DNA of 34,491 bases from an uncultured Bacteroidota bacterium (GCA_902609185.1 CACLQX010000006.1:1-34491); one strand, 5' to 3'; shown: positions 1-9,268, numbered from the stretch's first letter. Notes: a model not told the origin generated them from the letters alone. Made by a program: numbers and translations.

Positions 1-761
1 TCATAATCAGGTAAATTATTTAAATCAGCAATTTCTTCCTCCTGGGTATCCTCAATTTCAATTTCAAGCTTTTTTTCTTCTTTATCATTTTTTATATCTT
101 CATCATCTTCAAGTTTTGAAAAATTTGAAATTGTTGGTTTGATTTCCTCCTCAACATTTATATTTTTGTTAAAGCTATCATTGGAAAAAACAATTTCTTT
201 CTTTTGACCAATTTCAGGTTCATTGTTGGGTTCAGATTTAAATGAAATTTTCTGAATATTTGTAGTATTGATATTAAAATTCAAAATAAGAAAACACAAC
301 AAAATGAATACTAGTAAGAGAATAAGACCTATATCTCCAATATATTCAATCAGAAAAGTATGGATTTCATATCCAAAAATGCCACCATATATTTTGTTTT
401 CAATTGTATAACTTAATATCAATGACATCCAAATGCAAATTACTAGTGCATTAATTGAAATATCAATTAATTTTTTTGTAATAATATTAAACAAAAGTGA
501 TAATCCATATATGACAAAGAGAACAGGAAACACAAACGATCCAAGTCCAAATCCTTTGAATATTAAAAAATTTGATATAATCAATCCAATTTTTTTACCG
601 TAATTCTGAATATTTTGATCAGATTTTGTGATAATATCCAGCTCAGACTGATCAATCTGCCAAGTAAATAGATAAGATAACATTGAAATTAATGATAGTA
701 TTGAGAAAAAGATTAGAAAAATCCCAAAAATACTCTTGTAATTACTTTTGAATTCTGCCAT
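1..761 (-). CDS. ftsK: DNA translocase FtsK, N-terminal part (partial, runs off left edge)
   Basis: This ORF is not in the supplied track because it has no stop in the window. Reading the minus strand from ATG at 761 gives 253 open codons, starting MAEFKSNYKSIFGIF. Four hydrophobic segments fall at roughly residues 10-30, 60-90, 95-115 and 135-155. The second is preceded by NYGKKIGLIISNFLIFKGFGLGSF, which resembles the conserved region before and in the second membrane helix of Bacteroidetes FtsK/SpoIIIE proteins. After about residue 160 comes a charged, Glu/Asp/Lys-rich linker, as expected before the motor domain. The RecA-like motor and gamma domains, normally several hundred residues, would lie outside the window. 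FtsK anchors at the division septum and pumps chromosome termini apart. The start ATG shares one base with the nhaC stop (TAATG), so translation is probably coupled. FtsK identity rests on the N-terminal domain only; another four-helix protein is possible but less likely. Confidence 0.82.
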   Translation of the reverse strand, partial: MAEFKSNYKSIFGIFLIFFSILSLISMLSYLFTWQIDQSELDIITKSDQNIQNYGKKIGLIISNFLIFKGFGLGSFVFPVLFVIYGLSLLFNIITKKLIDISINALVICIWMSLILSYTIENKIYGGIFGYEIHTFLIEYIGDIGLILLLVFILLCFLILNFNINTTNIQKISFKSEPNNEPEIGQKKEIVFSNDSFNKNINVEEEIKPTISNFSKLEDDEDIKNDKEEKKLEIEIEDTQEEEIADLNNLPDY

Positions 762-2209
762 TACGCCTTTCTTATTTTAAATTTTAAATAAGCTATAATT
801 AAAGTTGTTATTGGACTGAGCCAATTAAAAATTGCATAAATGAAATAATCCCATACACCGACATTTAAAACTTCAGACTGATATGCACCACATGTATTCC
901 AAGGAATGAGAACTGATGTAACAGTTCCTGAATCTTCTATAGTTCTGCTTAAATTAACTGATGCTAAACCTCTTTCCTTGTAGGCTTCTGAATACATTTT
1001 CCCAGGTATTACAATTGATAAGTATTGGTCAGATGCAGTTACGTTTACAGTAAAGCAACTTAATACAGTGTTTGCAAATAAACTGAGGGTTGATTTTGCA
1101 AAACTGAGTAGTGTTAAACTTATCTTTTTTAGTGCACCAATTCCATCCATAACACCTCCAAAAACCATGGCACAAATCACTAACCAGACAGTATCTAGCA
1201 TACCTGCCATACCACCAGATGATAAAAGTTCATCTAAAAAACTAATATTAGTTTCAATGTTGGTTTCACCAACAATTGAGTTCATTATCACCATGTATTC
1301 ATTAAGATCTTGCTCTGGATTATTTTTAATAATTCCCGCTATTACATCATTTTGAAAAAGTAAAGAAAAAATAGCTGCAAATATAGTTCCCAGAAAAAGA
1401 GCAATAACAGGATTTACTTTTTTAATAATTAAAATAATAACAAATAAAGGAACCAAAAAAAGAATAGGACTAGTATTGAAAAAGTCTGGAATCAGTTCAA
1501 CGTAATTCTGATTCGTGATACCTTCGTTTGGTAGATTAAAAATGTTAAATAATAAAAAAAATATGAATGTGATAACTATTGTTGGAAATGTGGTTATCAT
1601 CATATACTTAATATGATCAAACAGGTTTGATTCAGTAACAGCGGCAGCAAGATTTGTTGTGTCACTGAGAGGAGACATTTTGTCTCCAAAATATGCTCCA
1701 GAAATAACGGCCCCAGCAACCATTCCCGTTTCAAAACCTAATACTTTTCCAATTCCTATTAATGCAATTCCTACTGTTGCACTAGTTGACCAGCTACTCC
1801 CTGTCGCAAAAGAGGTTAGTGCACATATTATAATACAAGCTGGAAGAAAAAATGAGGCATTAATTATTTTAAATCCATAATAAATCATTGAAGGTATAAT
1901 CCCACTGAGCAACCATGATCCAGCAAGAGATCCAACTAAAAGTAAGATCAATATTGGTGTACTGATAGATTTAATATTTTTAGAGATGGAGTTAAAAATA
2001 GAATCAATACTTATTTTATTTTTAAGACCTATTAAAATTGCTAGAAATGCACCGGTCAGCAATATGAACTGATTTGAACCTTCAAGTGCTGAATCACCGT
2101 ATATATTTACATTTACAAAAAGAAGGATGATTAGAAAAAATATTGGTATTACAGAGTCGATCAAACTTATTTTTGGTGTAATGTTAGCCTTATACTTACC
2201 CTTTTCCAT
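761..2209 (-). CDS. nhaC: Na+/H+ antiporter, NhaC family
   Basis: This is a 482-residue polytopic inner-membrane protein with about a dozen hydrophobic segments. NhaC-type signatures include the Gly/Ser-rich FATGSSWSTSATVG, followed by GMVAGAVISGAYFGDKMSPLSDTTNLAAAV, which matches the conserved core of NhaC antiporters. Later, ASDQYLSIVIPGKMY and SRTIEDSGTVTSVLIPWNTCGAY match the second conserved half. The length is normal for the family. It would exchange external protons for internal sodium, fitting a marine, sodium-exposed cell; some NhaC relatives couple Na+/H+ exchange to organic acids such as malate/lactate, so the exact substrate is open. The gene is divergent from lpdA across 97 bases and its stop overlaps the ftsK start by one base. 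No clear -7 box is visible in front of it. Confidence 0.9.
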   Translation of the reverse strand: MEKGKYKANITPKISLIDSVIPIFFLIILLFVNVNIYGDSALEGSNQFILLTGAFLAILIGLKNKISIDSIFNSISKNIKSISTPILILLLVGSLAGSWLLSGIIPSMIYYGFKIINASFFLPACIIICALTSFATGSSWSTSATVGIALIGIGKVLGFETGMVAGAVISGAYFGDKMSPLSDTTNLAAAVTESNLFDHIKYMMITTFPTIVITFIFFLLFNIFNLPNEGITNQNYVELIPDFFNTSPILFLVPLFVIILIIKKVNPVIALFLGTIFAAIFSLLFQNDVIAGIIKNNPEQDLNEYMVIMNSIVGETNIETNISFLDELLSSGGMAGMLDTVWLVICAMVFGGVMDGIGALKKISLTLLSFAKSTLSLFANTVLSCFTVNVTASDQYLSIVIPGKMYSEAYKERGLASVNLSRTIEDSGTVTSVLIPWNTCGAYQSEVLNVGVWDYFIYAIFNWLSPITTLIIAYLKFKIRKA

Positions 2210-2293
2210 TCTTTAGCTAATATATTCATAAAAAGCGACATTAATCACTGGAATTTAAAGATATAAACGAATAAATATCTAGATAACATTTAG

Positions 2294-2301
2294 TATTTTT
2301 G
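2294..2301 (+). promoter_or_regulatory. candidate Bacteroidetes -7 box for lpdA
   Basis: TATTTTTG matches the Bacteroidetes -7 consensus TAnnTTTG exactly. It ends five bases before the GTG start of lpdA, so a transcript starting about five to six bases downstream would be leaderless or nearly so. No TTG is visible at the usual -33 distance, so the call is tentative. Confidence 0.35.
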
Positions 2302-2306
2302 TTGTT

Positions 2307-3707
2307 GTGAAAAATTATGATTTAGTAGTTATAGGCTCAGGTCCCGGTGGTTATGTCTGTGCCATTCGTGCATCTCAGTTGGGAATTAAAACAGCTATTA
2401 TTGAAAAATATTCATCCCTAGGTGGAACATGCTTAAATGTTGGTTGTATTCCATCAAAGGCATTATTGGATTCCTCTCACCATTATCATGATGTTATACA
2501 TAATATTTCAAGTCATGGAATAAACGTAGAGGGGGCAATTTCTTTAGATTTTAAAAAAATGATAGATAGGAAAAATAATGTTGTTTCTCAAACCGTGAAG
2601 GGAATTGACTATCTTATGAATAAAAATAATATTGATGTATATAATGGTTTTGCAAGTTTTGTTGATCATAACACAATCAATATTAAAAACGAAACAAATC
2701 AAAGAATTAAATTTGATAAATGTGTAATAGCGACTGGATCAAAACCTGCTACTTTGCCATTTATAAATATTGATAAGGATAGAATAATAACATCCACAGA
2801 GGCTTTATCTCTCAGTCAAATTCCTAAATCCCTAACTATTATAGGAGCAGGTGTCATAGGCCTGGAGCTTGGTCAAGTTTACAATAGACTTGGTTCGGAG
2901 GTTAATGTTATTGAATATTCAGAAAAGATTACACCTTTTATGGATAATGATGTTTCTAAAGAATTACTTAAAATATTCAAAAAGGAAAAGATCAACTTTT
3001 ATTTATCATCAAAAGTTTTTGATGTAAAGTCTAACGATAGCAATGTGATTGTTAAAGCTGAAAATAAATCTGGAGAAATTTTAGAGTTTATTTCAGATTA
3101 TTGCCTCGTTTCAGTTGGAAGAAAACCCTACACCGAAAATTTAGGTTTGGATTCCGTTGGTATTGATACTGATAAATTCGGAAGAATTATTATTGATCGT
3201 CAGTTTAAAACATCCAATAAGGATATTTTTGCTATCGGAGATGTCGTTAGTGGTCCTATGTTAGCACACAAAGCAGAGGAGGAGGGGATAGCTGTTGCTG
3301 AAATTTTAAAAAATCAAAAACCTCATATCAATTATAATTTAATTCCGAATGTCATCTATACCTGGCCTGAGGTTTCTAGTGTTGGCAAGACTGAGCAACA
3401 GCTAGTAGAAGAAAAAATTAATTATAAAAAAGGAAGTTTTCCTATGAGAGCTCTTGGTAGGTCAAGGGCAAGTAATGACTTAAGTGGTTTTGTAAAGATT
3501 TTAGCAGACAAAAAAACTGATGAGATACTTGGTGTTCATATAATTGGCGCAAGAGCAGCTGACCTAATCACAGAGGCTGTTACCGCAATGGAATTTAAAG
3601 CCTCGTGTGAAGATATTGCCATGATGAGTCATCCACACCCTACATACTCTGAAGCCCTAAAAGAAGCTGCTCTTGCTGCATTAGAGAACAGGCCTCTTCA
3701 TATTTAG
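2307..3707 (+). CDS. lpdA: dihydrolipoyl dehydrogenase (E3)
   Basis: This is the 466-residue FAD-dependent E3 component of the pyruvate, 2-oxoglutarate or branched-chain 2-oxo acid dehydrogenase complexes. It reoxidises dihydrolipoyl groups and reduces NAD+. Visible motifs are the FAD dinucleotide fold GSGPGGYVCAIRA near residue 10, the redox disulfide GGTCLNVGCIPSK (C42/C47), the NAD fold IIGAGVIGLELGQVYNRLG in the middle, the second FAD motif IFAIGDVV, and the C-terminal catalytic SHPHPTYSE. Length is typical. The start is GTG at 2307; no in-frame ATG lies before the FAD motif, so GTG is well supported. The gene stands alone and its stop overlaps the convergent argE-like stop by four bases (TTAG). 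Confidence 0.95.
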   Translation: MKNYDLVVIGSGPGGYVCAIRASQLGIKTAIIEKYSSLGGTCLNVGCIPSKALLDSSHHYHDVIHNISSHGINVEGAISLDFKKMIDRKNNVVSQTVKGIDYLMNKNNIDVYNGFASFVDHNTINIKNETNQRIKFDKCVIATGSKPATLPFINIDKDRIITSTEALSLSQIPKSLTIIGAGVIGLELGQVYNRLGSEVNVIEYSEKITPFMDNDVSKELLKIFKKEKINFYLSSKVFDVKSNDSNVIVKAENKSGEILEFISDYCLVSVGRKPYTENLGLDSVGIDTDKFGRIIIDRQFKTSNKDIFAIGDVVSGPMLAHKAEEEGIAVAEILKNQKPHINYNLIPNVIYTWPEVSSVGKTEQQLVEEKINYKKGSFPMRALGRSRASNDLSGFVKILADKKTDEILGVHIIGARAADLITEAVTAMEFKASCEDIAMMSHPHPTYSEALKEAALAALENRPLHI

Positions 3708-4768
3708 ATTTTTAGAGTTTCTAATATTTTTATGTACTTAGGGATAGCTTTTTTTATTTCATCTAAAAAAACAAATTCATTGGCTGTATGTGACCTCTTT
3801 GAATCCCCTGGTCCGATCTTAACAGAGTCACATTTGATCTTTGATTGGTCAGAAAGAGTTGGTGATCCGTAGGTATTTATATTTAACTTTTTTGCAACAT
3901 AATTAATTTGATGATTATCGTCAATTGATTTACTATTTAGTTCAAGATTTCTTGGTAATATTTTACAGTCTACATTATCATTAAATATCTTTAAAATATC
4001 TTGATTCGAATATAAATCATTAACCCTTACATCAACTACAATTTTAACATTAGATGGAACTACGTTATGTTGTTTACCAGCACTTATTTGAGTGATTGTT
4101 ACTTTAACTCTTCCAAGATTTTTGGAAACTTTATTAAAATCTAATGCGTTAATTTGATCAATTATTTTATTGATTTTTTGAATTGGATTATTTGTATTGG
4201 GGTGAGCTGCATGACTAGATGTTCCCTCAATTATCAAGTCAAATACAATTAATCCTTTTTCAGCAATGGCAATTTCCATCTTTGTTGGTTCTCCTATAAT
4301 AGCAAAATCAATCTTTGGTAGTTTTGGTATAACGCTTTTTATTCCATTTTTCCCAGATTTTTCCTCCTCTGCTGAAGCTAAAAAAATGAGGTTATAATTT
4401 AAATTTTCATGATTATAAAAATATTTAAATGTAGAAAGAAGAGAAACTAATGATGCACCTGCATCATTACTTCCCAGACCATAAAGCTTTCCATGATCTA
4501 CAATTGGCTCATAAGGATCATTTGTGTAAGAATCGTTTGGTTCAACTGTATCATGGTGCGAATTTAAAAGTATATTAGGTTTTTCTTTATTGTAATACTT
4601 ATTGAAGCAATAGATATTATTAACATGTCGTTTAAAAGGTATTGAATTTTTATTGAGCCAATTTTCTAACAATTTAGCAGTCTTTTCTTCATGGAAAGAA
4701 AATGATTTTGTTGATATTAGTTCTTTTAATAATTCAACAGACTCCAGATAAAGTGACTCCACATTCAT
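3704..4768 (-). CDS. argE: M20-family N-acyl-ornithine/citrulline deacylase (ArgE-like)
   Basis: This is a 354-residue zinc-dependent amidohydrolase of the ArgE/DapE/LysK type. Metal and catalytic motifs are visible: LLNSHHDTVEPN (metal-binding His and catalytic Asp), GLGSNDAGAS (bridging Asp), ASAEEEKSGKNGI (Glu-Glu pair), IGEPTKMEIAIAEKG, and the C-terminal His in KRSHTANEF. A dimerisation domain with TSSHAAHP lies between. In Bacteroidetes, proteins of this type usually act in arginine synthesis, removing the acetyl or succinyl group from ornithine or citrulline, because many members carbamoylate the acylated intermediate. No other arg gene is in the window, so substrate is inferred from family only; DapE or aminoacyl-lysine deacylase activity is the main alternative. 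It is divergent from pabB, with its own candidate promoter. Confidence 0.82.
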   Translation of the reverse strand: MNVESLYLESVELLKELISTKSFSFHEEKTAKLLENWLNKNSIPFKRHVNNIYCFNKYYNKEKPNILLNSHHDTVEPNDSYTNDPYEPIVDHGKLYGLGSNDAGASLVSLLSTFKYFYNHENLNYNLIFLASAEEEKSGKNGIKSVIPKLPKIDFAIIGEPTKMEIAIAEKGLIVFDLIIEGTSSHAAHPNTNNPIQKINKIIDQINALDFNKVSKNLGRVKVTITQISAGKQHNVVPSNVKIVVDVRVNDLYSNQDILKIFNDNVDCKILPRNLELNSKSIDDNHQINYVAKKLNINTYGSPTLSDQSKIKCDSVKIGPGDSKRSHTANEFVFLDEIKKAIPKYIKILETLKI

Positions 4769-4778
4769 TTTGATATTT

Positions 4779-4809
4779 CAAATATACCAATATCTTCATT
4801 TTATGTTAA
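4779..4809 (-). promoter_or_regulatory. candidate promoter for the argE-like gene
   Basis: On the minus strand TATATTTG (4786-4779) is an exact TAnnTTTG -7 box. TTA (4809-4807), a two-of-three match to the -33 TTG, lies 20 bases upstream. The start codon at 4768 would then have a leader of about six bases. The same TTA-N20-TATATTTG layout is seen before the SRP RNA. Confidence 0.45.
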
Positions 4810-4824
4810 TTTTATATTGCAATA

Positions 4825-6102
4825 ATGAACAGAAAAGAAAAAGTTTTTAAAGTTGAAAATATTAATGATTTTAAGGATAAAATTTTGTTTTTCTCTAAAT
4901 CAAAAGAAAATTTTATTCTTCTTGATTCCAACAGCAAAAAAAATGATTATGAATTTATCTTTTGCTACGGAAAAATTAGTGAGTTAAAAAGTTTTGATAA
5001 TTCATTAGATAAGCTTGATAATTATATTAAACAGGTGGATGATTGGATTTTTGGATTTATTTCGTATGATTTAAAGGATGAAATTGAGGGTTTTAATTCA
5101 AAAAATTTAAAATATTTTGATGTACCTAATTTATCTTTTTTTCAACCATCAACAATTTGGGTTTTTGATGGAGTTGAACTTAAGGCATTATACTTTGATG
5201 AAAAAGAATTATATGATATTTGGAATGAGATTAATAAAATTCATATAAGTTGTGATAGTATTAAAAGTAATCCAAACGTAGAGTTAAAGGGCAGGTTGTC
5301 AAAAGAAGAATATATTAAAAAAGTAAAAAACATTAAAAAAAGAATTAAAATGGGAGATACATATGAGCTAAATTTTTGTTTTGATTTTTTTAATGACAAC
5401 ACAAAGATTAATCCTGAAAATACTTTTAAAAAACTTAATAAACTTACCGAGTCTCCAATGAGTGTCTACTATAAAGACCATCATCTTCATGTACTATCTT
5501 CTTCCCCTGAAAGATTTATAAAAAGAAATAAAAAAACTATTATATCTCAACCAATTAAAGGAACTAAAAAAAGAGGAAAAAATATCGACGAAGATGTTTT
5601 TCTGATTAACTCACTGAAGAATAGTATCAAAGAAAAATCTGAAAACCATATGATAGTTGATTTAGTTAGAAATGATTTTTCTAGAATTGCTAAAAAGGGA
5701 TCAGTTAAAGTAACAGAACTTTCAAAAATTAATACCTACAAAAATATTCACCAAATGGTTTCAACAGTTGAGGCTCAAATTGAAAATGACATCTTTTTTT
5801 CAACAATTTTAAAAAGTACCTTTCCTATGGGAAGTATGACTGGAGCCCCAAAAATAAAAACAATGAAAATTATTGATGAATTAGAAGAAACGTCAAGAGG
5901 AATCTATAGTGGTGCAATTGGCTACATCGACCCAAATAAAAATTTTGATTTTAATGTCGTAATTAGGACCATTATCTATGATGATAAACTTTCAAAAATA
6001 TCAGTTAATGTAGGGAGTGGAATAACATTCAAATCTGATCCAAAAGATGAGTATGAAGAATGTTTAACAAAAATTGATGCATTAAAAAAATCATTGTCAT
6101 GA
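4825..6102 (+). CDS. pabB: aminodeoxychorismate synthase component I
   Basis: This is a 425-residue chorismate-binding enzyme that aminates chorismate to 4-amino-4-deoxychorismate in folate synthesis. The C-terminal two thirds carries the chorismate-binding core: YIKKVKNIKKRIKMGDTYELNF, then SSSPERFI, SQPIKGTKKRG, MIVDLVRNDFSRIA, HQMVSTVEA, PMGSMTGAPKIKTMKIIDELE, RGIYSGAIGYI and a C-terminal NVGSGITFKSDPKDEYEE. The lysine in PIKGT (K245) is the residue that distinguishes PabB from anthranilate synthase TrpE, which has PIAGT. The glutaminase partner PabA is not in the window. The last four bases overlap the tilS start (ATGA), so the pair is translationally coupled. Confidence 0.92.
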   Translation: MNRKEKVFKVENINDFKDKILFFSKSKENFILLDSNSKKNDYEFIFCYGKISELKSFDNSLDKLDNYIKQVDDWIFGFISYDLKDEIEGFNSKNLKYFDVPNLSFFQPSTIWVFDGVELKALYFDEKELYDIWNEINKIHISCDSIKSNPNVELKGRLSKEEYIKKVKNIKKRIKMGDTYELNFCFDFFNDNTKINPENTFKKLNKLTESPMSVYYKDHHLHVLSSSPERFIKRNKKTIISQPIKGTKKRGKNIDEDVFLINSLKNSIKEKSENHMIVDLVRNDFSRIAKKGSVKVTELSKINTYKNIHQMVSTVEAQIENDIFFSTILKSTFPMGSMTGAPKIKTMKIIDELEETSRGIYSGAIGYIDPNKNFDFNVVIRTIIYDDKLSKISVNVGSGITFKSDPKDEYEECLTKIDALKKSLS

Positions 6103-7355
6103 GTCACTTTTTGTTTGAAAACAATGTTTTAAAAAAACTAAAAAAGTTCAAGGAAAAAAAAATTCTTGTTTGCATGAGTGGTGGCTTGGATAGCACTGTA
6201 CTTGCTGATTTGCTATTAAAGAATAATTTTAAAATTTCTGTCGCCCATGTTAACTATTCTTTGAGAGGAAATGAAAGTTTGAAAAATGAAAAATTTGTAA
6301 GAAACTTCTGTAAATCAAACAAATTAAAATTGCACCTTAAAAAACTTCAAAAAGGTGAATTAAATAAATCTATACAAATAGAGGCTAGAAAAATTAGATA
6401 CGATTGGTTTAAAAAAATTTTAATTGAATACAATTACGACTTAATTACTACAGCTCACCATATGGATGATAATATTGAAAATATTCTAATCGGAATGTTT
6501 AGGAATCCATCAAAAAAGAATTTAACACTCATTCCTGAGTTGAATAAAAATATATTGAGACCTATTTTAAACGAAAAAAAGGATGATATAATTTCATACG
6601 CAAGAGCCAATAAAATTGAATTTAGTTTTGACTCTAGTAATTCTGAAGACTATTATCTAAGAAATCGAATAAGAAATATTTTAATTCCTGAAATTGAAAA
6701 AATTGATAAAAATTTTACAGAAAAAGTTTCTGATATTGTTGAATCAATAAGCTCTGTAAAAAACGATTTTGTAATTGATAATTTATTCATTGATGAATCA
6801 GATCACAAAAAGGTTAACAAGCAGGACCTACAAAATGAAAAATCATTGAAATACTTTATTGAAAATTTGAAAAATTTTAATTTTTATAATAAGAAGGAAA
6901 TATTAAATTTTTTACTTGCAAAAACCGGAAAGAAAATTGTATCAAATACCCACACAATTCTTTCGAACAGAGAGTTTTTTTTAATTAAGAAAAATGAAAT
7001 TCTTGACTCAAATGAATATGAATTAGAAATGGGTATTAATCAAAACCCATTTATTATAAAATTAGAGAGTTCAGATGAAGCAAAAAAACCGAATTCCAGA
7101 GAAGTGTGTTTGTATGATGATATTAAACTTCCATTAACCATCAGAAGACCTAAGATCGGAGATACCTTCTATCCATACGGTATGAAGGGAAAAAAGAAGC
7201 TATCTAAATTTTTTAAAGACAAAAAAATGTCGATTTTTGCCAAACAAAATCAGTGGGTGCTATTAAAAGGAGATGATATTTTGTGGATAATTGGGCAAAG
7301 AGCAGACAACAGGTTTATTAAAACAAAAGGTAAATGTCTAAAAATTTCTATCTAA
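6099..7355 (+). CDS. tilS: tRNA(Ile)-lysidine synthase
   Basis: This is a 418-residue N-type ATP pyrophosphatase that converts C34 of the tRNA-Ile CAU anticodon to lysidine, so it reads AUA. The PP-loop CMSGGLDSTVLADLL lies near residues 25-39, followed by the conserved VAHVNYSLRG, TAHHMDDNIENILIGMFR and FDSSNSEDYYLRNRIRN. The C-terminal TilS domain is recognisable as LTIRRPKIGDTFYPYGMKGKKKLSKFFKDKKMS and ending GQRADNRFI. Length fits the long two-domain form. The gene overlaps pabB by four bases and dsbD by 22, so all three are one operon. AUA codons are frequent in these genes, which makes the enzyme important here. Confidence 0.95.
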   Translation: MSHFLFENNVLKKLKKFKEKKILVCMSGGLDSTVLADLLLKNNFKISVAHVNYSLRGNESLKNEKFVRNFCKSNKLKLHLKKLQKGELNKSIQIEARKIRYDWFKKILIEYNYDLITTAHHMDDNIENILIGMFRNPSKKNLTLIPELNKNILRPILNEKKDDIISYARANKIEFSFDSSNSEDYYLRNRIRNILIPEIEKIDKNFTEKVSDIVESISSVKNDFVIDNLFIDESDHKKVNKQDLQNEKSLKYFIENLKNFNFYNKKEILNFLLAKTGKKIVSNTHTILSNREFFLIKKNEILDSNEYELEMGINQNPFIIKLESSDEAKKPNSREVCLYDDIKLPLTIRRPKIGDTFYPYGMKGKKKLSKFFKDKKMSIFAKQNQWVLLKGDDILWIIGQRADNRFIKTKGKCLKISI

Positions 7356-9268
7356 GCATATTTTTTATTTTATTTTTCAATTTTATTTTAGCTCAAAATC
7401 CTATTGAATGGATAACAAATTCTGAAAAAATAAATGATAGTACCTATAATCTAATTACTACTGCAAAAATTGAAAATAATTGGAGACTTTATTCTCAGTA
7501 TAATGAAGAGGGAGGGGCAATTTTAACTGAGTTTATTTTTTCTGATTCTTTGATTTTAAAAAATTATTCTAAAGTTATTGAACCTGAACCTATTACAAAG
7601 TTTGATCCAGTCTTTAATTTAGATCAATCTTACTTCGTTGATGAAGTTAACTTTAATCAAAGAATTGTATTATCTAATAAAGACCAAGATTTGGTAAATC
7701 AAACCGTTTACTATCAAGTTTGTGATGATCGGGTCTGTATTTTTCAGGAACAAGACTTAATTTTTAAACTCAGTGGGGTTTCTAATTTGAACAAAACAGT
7801 TTTTGATTATAATTCAGTTAAAAGTGAACTAGTTGTTAATTTCAACAATAAGGAACTAATTTCGTCAGGTCAAGATATTTCTTCAAGTTATATTTCCAAT
7901 AATTACCTGAACTTATTTATTCTTGGGTTTTTAGGTGGAGTTTTGGCTCTTTTAACTCCCTGCGTATTCCCTATGATTCCATTAACTGTTTCTTTTTTCT
8001 CATCCAAAGGAAGTTCGGGAAAATTTCTAAGCATTATTTATGGTTTGTTCATTGTTTTTATTTATTTAAGTTTAAGTTTACCATTCTACTTTATTGAAAA
8101 TATTAACCCTCAAATATTTAATCAGATCTCAACAAGTCCTGTGTTGAATTTCATATTCTTTATAGTTTTCATATTATTTGCACTTTCACTATTTGGTTTG
8201 TTTGAAATAACATTACCAAGCTCATGGACAAATAAAATAGATAGTGCTTCAAATGTTTCAACCGGTATAATTTCCACGTTTTTTATGGCATTAACATTAT
8301 GTTTGGTTTCATTTTCTTGTACTGGACCTATCTTGGGTTCGCTTTTAGTTGGAAGTATTACATCACAATCTGGTGCTTTGGATTTAACATTCGGAATGCT
8401 TGGCTTCGGAGTTTCTCTTGCATTACCTTTCACTTTTCTGGCAATTTCACCGAATTCATTAAAAGTTTTACCTAAATCAGGTATATGGTTAAGTAGAGTT
8501 AAAGTAATTCTAGGGTTTATAGAGCTAGCATTAGCATTTAAGTTTTTGTCTAATGCTGATTTAATTCTTGAGCTTGGTCTTCTTAAAAGAGAAATCTTTA
8601 TCATTGTTTGGATTCTAATTTCTGTCTCATGCTTAATTTATTTAATCAATTCATTAAGATTTAAGCGATCTCTAGTTTTATACCTACTAATTGGATTTTT
8701 TAGTTATTCAACCATAAATTTATCTTTAGGTGTCAAGGAAAAAAGTAATTATAAGTTAGCCTTGTTGAGCGGTCTTCTTCCACCTACATTCTATACAATT
8801 TATGAAAACAACAAAGGATGTCCACTTGGCTTAAATTGTTTCAAAGATTTTGAAAAAGGTTTATTGGAATCAAGGTACACAAACAAACCAATGCTCATCG
8901 ATTTTACTGGGTGGGCTTGTGCTAATTGTAGAAGGGTAGAAGAAAATACGTGGTCAAAAAGCGATATTTACAACATGATTAATGAAGAGTTTATTTTGAT
9001 TTCCCTTTATGTTGATGACAGATCAAAATTGTTAAAAAATGAGAATATAAATCTCACAGACAAAAATGGAAATGTTAAATTAATTGAAAATGAAGGTGAA
9101 AAATGGTCAGCTTTCCAAACTTTAAATTTTAATATTAATTCTCAACCATATTATGTTTTAGTATCACCTTCATTAGATATTTTAAATTCACCTACTCAAT
9201 ATACCGATACTCAAACATATAGAGATTGGCTCAAGGAAGGTTTGGAAAATTTTAAAGATAATAATTAA
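7334..9268 (+). CDS. dsbD: protein-disulfide reductase DsbD (thiol:disulfide interchange)
   Basis: This is a 644-residue inner-membrane protein that passes electrons from cytoplasmic thioredoxin to periplasmic thiol proteins. A signal peptide (about residues 1-20, ending FNFILA before QNPIEW) is followed by an immunoglobulin-like N domain with a cysteine pair in QVCDDRVCIF (C130/C135). About eight membrane segments follow, with conserved redox cysteines in LTPCVFPMIP (C210) and SFSCTGPILG (C329). The thioredoxin-like C domain has FTGWACANCRRVE (C529/C532). All three redox pairs are present, so it should be active. Length is typical of Bacteroidetes DsbD. It starts inside the last 22 bases of tilS and ends seven bases from the convergent nitroreductase gene. 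Confidence 0.93.
   Translation: MSKNFYLSIFFILFFNFILAQNPIEWITNSEKINDSTYNLITTAKIENNWRLYSQYNEEGGAILTEFIFSDSLILKNYSKVIEPEPITKFDPVFNLDQSYFVDEVNFNQRIVLSNKDQDLVNQTVYYQVCDDRVCIFQEQDLIFKLSGVSNLNKTVFDYNSVKSELVVNFNNKELISSGQDISSSYISNNYLNLFILGFLGGVLALLTPCVFPMIPLTVSFFSSKGSSGKFLSIIYGLFIVFIYLSLSLPFYFIENINPQIFNQISTSPVLNFIFFIVFILFALSLFGLFEITLPSSWTNKIDSASNVSTGIISTFFMALTLCLVSFSCTGPILGSLLVGSITSQSGALDLTFGMLGFGVSLALPFTFLAISPNSLKVLPKSGIWLSRVKVILGFIELALAFKFLSNADLILELGLLKREIFIIVWILISVSCLIYLINSLRFKRSLVLYLLIGFFSYSTINLSLGVKEKSNYKLALLSGLLPPTFYTIYENNKGCPLGLNCFKDFEKGLLESRYTNKPMLIDFTGWACANCRRVEENTWSKSDIYNMINEEFILISLYVDDRSKLLKNENINLTDKNGNVKLIENEGEKWSAFQTLNFNINSQPYYVLVSPSLDILNSPTQYTDTQTYRDWLKEGLENFKDNN

Noticed and set aside
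1068-1355. 95-residue and 73-residue plus-strand ORFs inside nhaC
   Set aside because: They are the reverse of conserved transporter segments and have low-information composition; no start context or promoter was seen.
2259-2280. AGATAT-N10-ATATCT inverted repeat between nhaC and lpdA
   Set aside because: Six-base AT-rich arms are expected by chance in this composition, and no T-run or promoter overlap supports a role.
8122-8604. 160-residue minus-strand ORF inside dsbD
   Set aside because: It is antisense to the conserved membrane domain of DsbD, has no recognisable motif and is explained as a shadow ORF.
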